From DATBIO01 sp036556965 (GTDB taxonomy: Bacteria > Acidobacteriota > Vicinamibacteria > Fen-336), in assembly GCA_036556965.1 (NCBI GenBank), contig DATBIO010000058.1, positions 1 through 10,635 on the forward strand: a stretch of DNA of 10,635 nt, read 5' to 3'. A model generated the notes under the pieces. That model saw only the letters and a program-made list of their open reading frames with translations, did not search any database and was not told where the DNA came from. Both the position numbers and the translations under genes were made by a program. This document shows, one piece after another, positions 1 through 5,158 of this stretch (position 1 is its first letter; each line of letters begins with the position of its first letter).

Positions 1-139
1 CCTCCAGCGGGCGCCCGCCGTCGGCCTGCTCCACGCGCAGGCGCGAGCCCTGCAGCCGCTCGCGCAGGAGCGCGAGGCTGCGCGGGAAGCCCGAATAGCA
101 GTAGAGGACGAGGGGGCCGGGCTGGGGGCCGGGCGTCAG
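1..139 (-). CDS. Unrecognised protein, N-terminal part only (runs off left edge)
   Basis: Downstream of the ferredoxin on the same strand, one frame stays open to the window edge and reads like real protein: after a short Pro/Gly lead comes a hydrophobic beta-strand-like segment (PLVLYCYSGF), then an amphipathic helix (SLALLRERLQ). No ATG lies in frame. The furthest plausible start is the CTG at 139-137, whose last two bases are the first two of the ferredoxin TGA, an overlap of the ATGA type. A purine-rich GAAGAAGG lies about 7 bases upstream of it. An in-frame GTG further inside is an alternative start. The strand-helix opening would suit the first half of an alpha/beta (Rossmann-like) fold, but that is a guess, and with only about 46 codons I do not recognise the family. 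If real, it is probably cotranscribed with the ferredoxin. Confidence 0.4.
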   Translation of the reverse strand, partial: MTPGPQPGPLVLYCYSGFPRSLALLRERLQGSRLRVEQADGGRPLE

Positions 140-525
140 GCCCCGACCTTCTTCAGCGGCAGCTCGGCCGCGAAGGAGGCCGTCTCGTACGCCGGGCGGT
201 CCTTCATCACGGTGGCGAAGGGCACCATCCGGATGGCGTCGTAGTCGTCGGGGCACCACTTCTCGCAGGCCATGCAGCCGATGCAGGTGTCGAGGTTCAC
301 GGTCACCACGCTCAGCTCCGGCGCCTGGGGGTCGGTGGTCAGCGTCATGCAGTCGGGCACCGGGCACACCGCCACGCAGTACTCGCAGCCCCGCCCGAAG
401 CAGCGGCCGGGGTCGACGATGGCGAGCATCTTGGGGTCGCGCTTGCGGACGTTGGTCGCCTGCGGCTGCGGAACCGGCAGCTTGTCGTAGTCCTTCGGCA
501 GCTTCCCCTGCGGCGGTGCGGGCAT
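136..525 (-). CDS. Dicluster 4Fe-4S ferredoxin-type protein
   Basis: A 129-residue soluble iron-sulfur protein expected to carry electrons between cytoplasmic redox enzymes; its partner is unknown. Two cluster motifs are visible. The second is canonical: C81-x2-C84-x2-C87-x3-C91-Pro92. The first is the longer-spaced variant C42-x4-C47-x2-C50-x3-C54-Pro55, with an extra Cys at 59. About 40 residues precede the first cluster and are Pro/Lys-rich (KLPKDYDKLPVPQPQ); about 38 follow the second. There is no signal peptide or membrane segment. The ATG at 525-523 was chosen because AGAGGAGG lies just upstream (536-529); the open frame extends upstream to 2592 but that part is low-complexity shadow. 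A TATACT -10-like hexamer sits at 551-546. The gene after it overlaps its stop codon. By family knowledge such proteins bind two [4Fe-4S] clusters; redox partner and potential cannot be read from the sequence. Confidence 0.9.
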   Translation of the reverse strand: MPAPPQGKLPKDYDKLPVPQPQATNVRKRDPKMLAIVDPGRCFGRGCEYCVAVCPVPDCMTLTTDPQAPELSVVTVNLDTCIGCMACEKWCPDDYDAIRMVPFATVMKDRPAYETASFAAELPLKKVGA

Positions 526-545
526 CGGCCTCCTCTTCCGTCCCC

Positions 546-551
546 AGTATA
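546..551 (-). promoter_or_regulatory. Possible -10 element for the ferredoxin gene
   Basis: The minus strand reads TATACT here, five of six matches to the sigma-70 -10 consensus and one of the few AT-rich hexamers in the region. It would place the transcription start near 539 and give a leader of roughly 15 nt carrying the AGGAGG ribosome site. No convincing -35 is present at 17 bp (the hexamer there reads CAGGCG), so this is a weak call. Confidence 0.35.
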
Positions 552-623
552 GCGTCGGCGGCGCTCCGCGCCTGCGCGTTGCGCGGGGCCGCGCCCGCGT
601 GGTTGAATGACAGGCTGTTCGTC

Positions 624-699
<76 letters not shown>

Positions 700-713
700 A
701 TTCCCCGGCCGCC

Positions 714-743
714 TGAGCCGACGCGCAGAGGGCCCCCGGCTCA
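714..743 (+). terminator. Inverted repeat just after tRNA-Phe, possible transcript end
   Basis: TGAGCCG (714-720) is the exact reverse complement of CGGCTCA (737-743), giving a 7-bp stem with a 16-nt loop beginning 15 nt after the tRNA CCA end. No T-run follows, so it is not a classic intrinsic terminator. It could instead mark the 3' end of the tRNA precursor or separate the tRNA from the next gene. The rest of 700-798 shows nothing recognisable. Confidence 0.3.
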
Positions 744-798
744 CCAGCCCATCCTGGCCGGGCAGCGTCCGGGGCGTCCGTTCGGGGCCCGCGATAGG

Positions 799-2205
799 AT
801 GCCGGCGAGGATGTCCGGCCGGCCCTGCTTCCGCTTCGCGGAGTTCACGCTGTCGCCCGCGCGCCGGTTGCTGCTGCGCGAGGGGCGGCCCGTGCCCCTG
901 ATCCCCCGCTACCTCGACCTGCTGGTGGTGCTGGTGGAGCGGCGCGCCGAGGCGCTGCACCGGCGGGAGCTTCTCGACGCGGTGTGGGCCGACGTGGTCG
1001 TCTCGGAGGGGGCCCTCACCCAGGCCGTGCGCACGCTGAGGCGGACGCTCGAGGCCGACGGCCCCGGGCGCGATTTCATCCGCACGGTCTCGCGCCACGG
1101 CTACCAGTTCGTGCACCCCGTCGCGGAGGAGGCGGAGACAGGCAGCGCCCCGGCCACGGAGGCCGAGACGGAAGCAGCGGCGCCGCCCCCGCTCGCCCAC
1201 CCGACGGCGGCCGATCCTTTCGCGGCGCCCCTCGCCTGCCTGCTGGACGCGGGTGCGCGCGACGAGGAGCGGCGGGAGGCCGCGGAGACGCTGCATGCGC
1301 TCGGCACCGCCGAGGTGCTCGCGCGGCTGCCGCGGGACGGCTCGGGCGCGCGCGCCTGGGCCACGCTGCGCGACACGCGGTGGAACGTGGCGGGGGCGGG
1401 GGCGGTGCCGCTTCGCTCGGCGCCGGGCGGCGCGCGTGCCTGGCTCGAACTGGTGCGGTCGCGCCTGCGCCAGGCGCGGCGGCTGGCCGCCGAGCGCTGG
1501 GCGGCCGCCAGCGCGGGAGGCGCCGTGGCCGGCCTCCTCGCCGGGTGCGCGGGAGGGCTGGTCCTGGCGGCCCTGCGCCCCGAGCCGTTCGACGCCGCGC
1601 TGCTGGCCACGCTGATGCTCGTGGGAGGACTGATCGGCGGCCTGGGTGCGGCCGGCGTGGGCTGCGGCCTGGCGGCCGCGGAGGCGCTGGTGCGGTCGCG
1701 CCGCACGCTCGCGCTGGTGGCGCTGGGCGCGGTGGGCGGCGGCCTGATCGGCGCCGTGGCGCAACGGCTCGCGCGGAGCGTGCTGGCCGCGATCACGGGC
1801 CGGGACGTCGTGCCGATCGGCGGCGGCTTCGAGGGACTCGTGATCGGCGCGGCTGCCGGCCTCGCCTACGGCTGGGCCACGCCGCGTGCGCAGGGCGGCA
1901 TGGCGACGCCCCACGGGTCCCGGCGGGCCTGGGCCGTGCTGCTGACCGGGCTGGCCTGCTCCGCCGCCGCTGCGCTGCTCACGCTGGCCGGAGGCACGCT
2001 CGGCGGGGCCAGCCTGCACCGGTGGGCGGAGGCGTTTCCCGGCTCGCGCCTGCGGCTGGACGTGCTGGGCCCGCTGGCCGGTGAGCCGGGGTTCGGGCCT
2101 GCCACGAGGGCCGCCGTGGGGACCTGGGAAGGCCTGCTGTTCGGAGCCGGCCTTGCCCTGGGCCTCACCCGCCGCCCCAAGCCCCGCTCGCTCAGCGACT
2201 CCTGA
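799..2205 (+). CDS. Membrane-anchored winged-helix (OmpR/PhoB-type) transcriptional regulator
   Basis: A 468-residue protein. Residues about 10-107 form an OmpR/PhoB-type winged-helix DNA-binding domain: FRFAEFTLSPARRLLL start, RELLDAVW helix, VVVSEGALTQAVRTLRRTLE recognition helix region, and the FIRTVSRHGYQF wing. An Ala/Glu/Pro linker (110-140) leads to a soluble helical stretch (145-235). About six Gly/Ala-rich membrane segments then follow, near 237-259, 267-290, 303-323, 342-360, 377-402 and 440-457. There is no receiver domain, so this is a one-component, ToxR/CadC-like arrangement, but with a multi-pass membrane part instead of a single helix and periplasmic sensor. The signal and targets are unknown. 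The start is uncertain: ATG at 799 or at 811 (MSGRPCFRF), neither with a good ribosome site. An in-frame start at 667 lies inside the tRNA and is rejected. The gene stands alone, 57 bp before yjbQ on the same strand. Confidence 0.87.
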   Translation: MPARMSGRPCFRFAEFTLSPARRLLLREGRPVPLIPRYLDLLVVLVERRAEALHRRELLDAVWADVVVSEGALTQAVRTLRRTLEADGPGRDFIRTVSRHGYQFVHPVAEEAETGSAPATEAETEAAAPPPLAHPTAADPFAAPLACLLDAGARDEERREAAETLHALGTAEVLARLPRDGSGARAWATLRDTRWNVAGAGAVPLRSAPGGARAWLELVRSRLRQARRLAAERWAAASAGGAVAGLLAGCAGGLVLAALRPEPFDAALLATLMLVGGLIGGLGAAGVGCGLAAAEALVRSRRTLALVALGAVGGGLIGAVAQRLARSVLAAITGRDVVPIGGGFEGLVIGAAAGLAYGWATPRAQGGMATPHGSRRAWAVLLTGLACSAAAALLTLAGGTLGGASLHRWAEAFPGSRLRLDVLGPLAGEPGFGPATRAAVGTWEGLLFGAGLALGLTRRPKPRSLSDS

Positions 2206-2262
2206 TCCGACGCTCACCTTTCCCTCAGGCCGTCCCCGCCCCCGCCGCCCACTCTCGGGCGT

Positions 2263-2763
2263 ATGCACTTGCCCGCGCCGTCCCCGTTCCCCGCCCTGTC
2301 CGCCACGAGCGCCGCGCTGCGGCTGCGCACCGCGGCCCCCGTCGAGCTGATCGACATCACTCCCCGCCTTCAGGACTTCGTCCGGCGGTCCCGCCTGGGC
2401 ACCGGCTGGCTCAACGTCCAGGTGCTCCACACCACCGCCTCCCTGGCCATCAACGAGGACGAGCCCCTGCTCCGCTCGGACCTGCTGCGCCTCCTGGAGC
2501 GGCTGGCCCCGTCCGCCGCGCCCTATGCCCACGACGAGCTGCACCGGCGCCGGGACATCGAGCCGGGCGAGCGCCCGAACGGCCACGCGCACGCCAAAGC
2601 CCTGCTGCTGCGCACTTCCGAGACGCTCAACGTGGTCGGGGGCGCCCTGCAGCTCGGGCGCTGGCAGCGGGTCTTCCTGATGGAGATGGACGGCCCGCGC
2701 GAGCGGGAGCTGTCCCTGGTCGCGCTCGGAGACGGGCTGGACAGCGGAGTGGGGACGCGGTGA
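2263..2763 (+). CDS. yjbQ: YjbQ / UPF0047 family protein (secondary thiamine-phosphate synthase family)
   Basis: A 166-residue cytoplasmic protein of the YjbQ/UPF0047 family. Landmarks are HTTASLAINEDEP (H56 to P68), the downstream His90, the PNGHAHAKALLL block (H108, H110) and the C-terminal LGRWQRVFLMEMDGPRERE block, all in family order. E. coli YjbQ has been linked to a weak thiamine-phosphate synthase activity that can stand in for ThiE; the main cellular role of the family is not settled, so the enzyme name should be read cautiously. Family members are usually about 130-140 residues; the excess here is mostly an N-terminal lead of about 20 Pro/Ala/Ser residues, so translation may start later than the ATG at 2263, which has no clear ribosome site. 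Its TGA (2761-2763) overlaps the GTG start of the next gene, indicating cotranscription and translational coupling. Confidence 0.9.
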   Translation: MHLPAPSPFPALSATSAALRLRTAAPVELIDITPRLQDFVRRSRLGTGWLNVQVLHTTASLAINEDEPLLRSDLLRLLERLAPSAAPYAHDELHRRRDIEPGERPNGHAHAKALLLRTSETLNVVGGALQLGRWQRVFLMEMDGPRERELSLVALGDGLDSGVGTR

Positions 2764-4205
2764 GGGTCAAGTTCATCCTCCCCGCGCTCACGGAGGCCAA
2801 GAGCCCCTTCTTCCGCCCCATCAAGTACTCGCTCTTCCCTCCCCTCGGCCTGGCCACGCTCGCCGCCTACCTCCGCCCCGAGGACGCGGCCACCCTCCAG
2901 GACGAGCACGTCGAACGGCTGGACCTCGACGACGAGCCCGAGCTGGTGGCGATCCAGGTCTACATCACCTCGGCGCGGCGCAGCTACGAGATCGCCGACC
3001 ACTACCGCCGCCGCGGCGCCTATGTCGTGCTCGGCGGCCTCCACGTCACCTCGCTGCCCGAGGAGGCGGCGCGGCACGCCGACACCATCTTCCTCGGGCC
3101 CGGCGAGGACACGTGGCCACGCTTCCTGGCCGACCTGCGGGCGGGCCGTCCCGAGCCCGTCTACCGCTCGGTCACGCGCACGCTGGAGGCCCTTCCTCCC
3201 ATCCGGCGCGACCTGATCAAGCGCCGGCTCTACCTGGTGCCCAACTCGATCGTGGTCTCGCGGGGCTGCCCCCACGTCTGCGACTTCTGCTACAAGGACG
3301 CGTTCTTCGAAGGCGGCCGCTCCTTCTACGTCCAGCGTGTCGACCAGGCGCTGGCCGAGATCGAGCGCCTGCCCGGCCGCCACCTCTACTTCCTCGACGA
3401 CCACCTGTTCGGCGATCCGCGCTTCGCCTCCGCGCTGTTCGAAGGAATGCGCGGAATGGGCCGGCTGTGGCAGGCGGCGGGCACCGTCAACTCCGTGCTG
3501 CGCCCCGGCCTCCTCGAGAAGGCCGTGGAGTCCGGCCTCCGCAGCCTGTTCGTCGGCTTCGAGACCCTCGACCCCGCCGCCCTGCGCGCGCAGGCCAAGT
3601 ACCAGAACCTGAACCGCGACTACGGGGCCGCCGTGCGCCGCCTGCACGGGCTGGGGGTGATGGTCAACGGCAGCTTCGTGTTCGGCATGGACGAGCACGA
3701 CGAGGCGGTCTTCCCGCGGACGGTCGAGTGGGCCGTGTCTCAGGGCATCGAGACCGCCACCTTCCACGTGCTCACGCCCTACCCCGGCACCGCGCTCTAT
3801 TCACGGATGGAGGCGCAAGGGAGGCTCCTGCACCAGGACTGGGACCTCTACGACACGCGCCACACCGTCTTCCGTCCTGCGCGACTCACCCCCGCCCAGC
3901 TGGAGCGCGGCTACTGGGGGGCCTACCGCGACTTCTACCGCTGGGGCTCGATCCTGCGCGGCGCCCGCACCAAGCCCACGGCGGTGGCGGCCCTCCGCCA
4001 CGCCGCCTACGCCGCGGGCTGGAAGAAGTTCGAGCCGCTGTGGGACCTGCTGATCCGGCTCAAGCGCGCGGGAGAGGCGCTGCCCGTGCTGGAGCGGGTG
4101 CTCGACGCCGTGCGGGGTGACGACGAGAAGGCCGTGCGTCCCCCGGTGCCGCGCGAGGCCGGGCTTCGCCCCGCCCCGGCTACCGTTTCTACTGCCGGCC
4201 CTTGA
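2760..4205 (+). CDS. B12-binding-domain radical SAM protein
   Basis: A 481-residue cytoplasmic protein. Residues 1-140 form a cobalamin-binding-type alpha/beta domain: the PPLGLATLAAYLRP opening (27-40), VVLGGLHVTSLPEEA (89-103) and IFLGPGEDTWPRFLADL (110-126). Residues about 160-370 are the radical SAM core, with the cluster motif C170-x3-C174-x2-C177 in RGCPHVCDFCYKD, the LYFLDDHLFGD strand (209-219), LFVGFETLD (263-271) and YPGTALY (341-347). The C-terminal 110 residues are helical, with a basic, Pro-rich end. Family members use SAM cleavage for methylation, ring formation or other radical steps on diverse substrates (BchE and hopanoid methylases HpnP/HpnR share this layout); the substrate here cannot be told. 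The base-on motif DxHxxG is imperfect: D48-E-H50-V-E-R53. The GTG start at 2760 overlaps the yjbQ stop, with GGAG upstream. The 3' end overlaps the response regulator tail by 17 bp. Confidence 0.9.
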   Translation: MRVKFILPALTEAKSPFFRPIKYSLFPPLGLATLAAYLRPEDAATLQDEHVERLDLDDEPELVAIQVYITSARRSYEIADHYRRRGAYVVLGGLHVTSLPEEAARHADTIFLGPGEDTWPRFLADLRAGRPEPVYRSVTRTLEALPPIRRDLIKRRLYLVPNSIVVSRGCPHVCDFCYKDAFFEGGRSFYVQRVDQALAEIERLPGRHLYFLDDHLFGDPRFASALFEGMRGMGRLWQAAGTVNSVLRPGLLEKAVESGLRSLFVGFETLDPAALRAQAKYQNLNRDYGAAVRRLHGLGVMVNGSFVFGMDEHDEAVFPRTVEWAVSQGIETATFHVLTPYPGTALYSRMEAQGRLLHQDWDLYDTRHTVFRPARLTPAQLERGYWGAYRDFYRWGSILRGARTKPTAVAALRHAAYAAGWKKFEPLWDLLIRLKRAGEALPVLERVLDAVRGDDEKAVRPPVPREAGLRPAPATVSTAGP

Positions 4206-4602
4206 GGGCCAGCGACGCGACGGTGGTCACGAGGTCGCCCGGCTCCACCGGCTTGGTCAGGTACGCCTGGAAGCCGGCGTGCATGACCTTGGTCGGCATC
4301 TCCGCGGAGTAGGCGGTGAGGGCGAGCGCGGCCGTGCGGCCGCCCAGGAGCACGGGTAGCTCGCGGATCTGGCGAATGAAGGCGTAGCCGTCCACGCCGG
4401 GGAGCCCGAGGTCGCACACCAGCACGTCGGGCAGGCTGTTCAGGAAGGACTTCAGCGCCTCCGGCGCCGACTCGGCCGTGGTGACCGCCGCTCCCTCCGT
4501 CTCCAGGATGCGGCGGATGGCCTCCTGCGTGTCGGAGTCGTCCTCGACCACGAGCACGTTGAAACCGCGGAGGGCGGACTTGCCGAGCATGCCGCCGGTC
4601 AT
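4189..4602 (-). CDS. Single-domain response regulator (CheY-like receiver)
   Basis: A 137-residue stand-alone receiver domain with no output domain, so it likely acts by protein-protein contact or as a phosphorelay intermediate. All key receiver residues are visible: the acidic cluster E20-D21-D22 (VLVVEDDSDT), phosphoacceptor D64 (VLVCDLGLPGVDGY), switch Thr96 (ALTAYS) and Lys117 (YLTKPVEP). The closest look-alikes I know are receiver domains attached to hybrid histidine kinases; no kinase lies in this window. The frame is open to an ATG at 4662, but the first 20 residues from there are not receiver-like. I place the start at 4602, with 4590 an alternative; neither has a Shine-Dalgarno site. 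An extended -10-like TGCTAATGT (4621-4613) would give an almost leaderless transcript. The end overlaps the convergent radical SAM gene. Confidence 0.88.
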   Translation of the reverse strand: MTGGMLGKSALRGFNVLVVEDDSDTQEAIRRILETEGAAVTTAESAPEALKSFLNSLPDVLVCDLGLPGVDGYAFIRQIRELPVLLGGRTAALALTAYSAEMPTKVMHAGFQAYLTKPVEPGDLVTTVASLALKGRQ

Positions 4603-4615
4603 GGGCGCCGTGACA

Positions 4616-4813
4616 TTAGCACGCGCGGGCGGTGTGCGGCCGGGGGTCCGGCACCGGCACATGGCCCGGCCCGGACGGGGTCCGGGGGGCCGGCATCGGG
4701 GCCGGGTCGGGCCCCGGCGTTGGCGTGGTGAACGGCGGCGGGTTGCCCCGCGGCGCGGGCGCCGGGTACGGGCTGGGCGGCGGGGACGGCTCCGGATCCG
4801 GGATGTGGCTCAT
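4616..4813 (-). CDS. Possible proline-rich mini-protein
   Basis: A 65-codon frame, 26 of them proline (40%), mostly as Pro-x alternation (PDPEP, PTPGPDPAP, VPVPDPRP). There are no membrane segments and no signal peptide; the protein would be extended and unstructured. Small Pro-x-rich hypothetical proteins of this kind are common annotations in GC-rich Gram-negative genomes, and their function is unknown. It fits between the DUF6496-like gene (45 bp before) and the response regulator (13 bp after), all on the minus strand. Against it: no Shine-Dalgarno site precedes the ATG, and the DNA is GGGCCGG-type low complexity in which the opposite strand is also open. It could equally be non-coding spacer. 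Confidence 0.35.
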   Translation of the reverse strand: MSHIPDPEPSPPPSPYPAPAPRGNPPPFTTPTPGPDPAPMPAPRTPSGPGHVPVPDPRPHTARAC

Positions 4814-4858
4814 GGCAGTGGCGGCGGCGGGGAGGCGATGCGCCCCCCCGCCCGCGGA

Positions 4859-5095
4859 CTACTTCTTCCGGCGAGCCCTGCTGCGGCGGGAAGACGGCTT
4901 CGGCGGCACCTTGGCGCCGGCCCTGCGCGCCTCGGACAGGCCGATGGCGATGGCCTGCTTGCGGCTCGTGACCTTCCTGCCCGATCGCCCGGACCTGAGC
5001 TGGCCGCGCTTCCTCTCGTGCATGGCGCGCTCGACCTTCTGCGACGCCTTGGCCCCGTAGCGGCGCCGGCTGCTGCTCTTCCTGCGCTGAGCCAT
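4859..5095 (-). CDS. Small basic DUF6496-like protein
   Basis: A 78-residue, strongly basic protein: 29 Lys/Arg (37%) against 3 Glu. The core KVERAMHERKRGQLRSG (20-36) followed by KVTSRKQAIAIGLSEAR (41-57) matches what I know of the DUF6496 family, in which a KxMHExKxGxLxSG block precedes a RKQAIAIxLSEAR helix. The ends are Ser/Arg/Lys-rich tails (SSRRRYG; RRSRARRKK). The function is unknown; the charge suggests nucleic-acid association, but that is inference. The ATG at 5095 was chosen over an upstream one at 5140 because GGAGGTG lies 5-6 bases before it and the extra residues are unlike the family. It sits 63 bp downstream of the glutamate dehydrogenase gene on the same strand and may be cotranscribed with it. 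Confidence 0.82.
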   Translation of the reverse strand: MAQRRKSSSRRRYGAKASQKVERAMHERKRGQLRSGRSGRKVTSRKQAIAIGLSEARRAGAKVPPKPSSRRSRARRKK

Positions 5096-5158
5096 TGGTT
5101 CACCTCCGTGGCACGAACGACACCACGACCGGGCATGCAAACGGCCGGCCAGACGGCC

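Noticed and set aside
2523..3767. 414-codon minus-strand frame opposite the yjbQ and radical SAM genes
   Set aside because: Antisense of two recognised genes; composition typical of a GC-bias shadow, with no domain signature.
4630..4810. GGGCCGG-type low-complexity tract as a possible array or repeat element
   Set aside because: No fixed unit length or spacing; it is explained by Pro-x codon composition or GC-rich spacer.
4632..5060. Gly-rich 142-codon plus-strand frame
   Set aside because: Antisense to the DUF6496-like gene and the proline-rich frame; the Gly repeats are the complement of the Pro codons.
5096..5158. GGCC-rich repeats between glutamate dehydrogenase and the DUF6496-like gene as a terminator
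   Set aside because: Short ACGGCC repeats are present, but there is no stable stem followed by a T-run.
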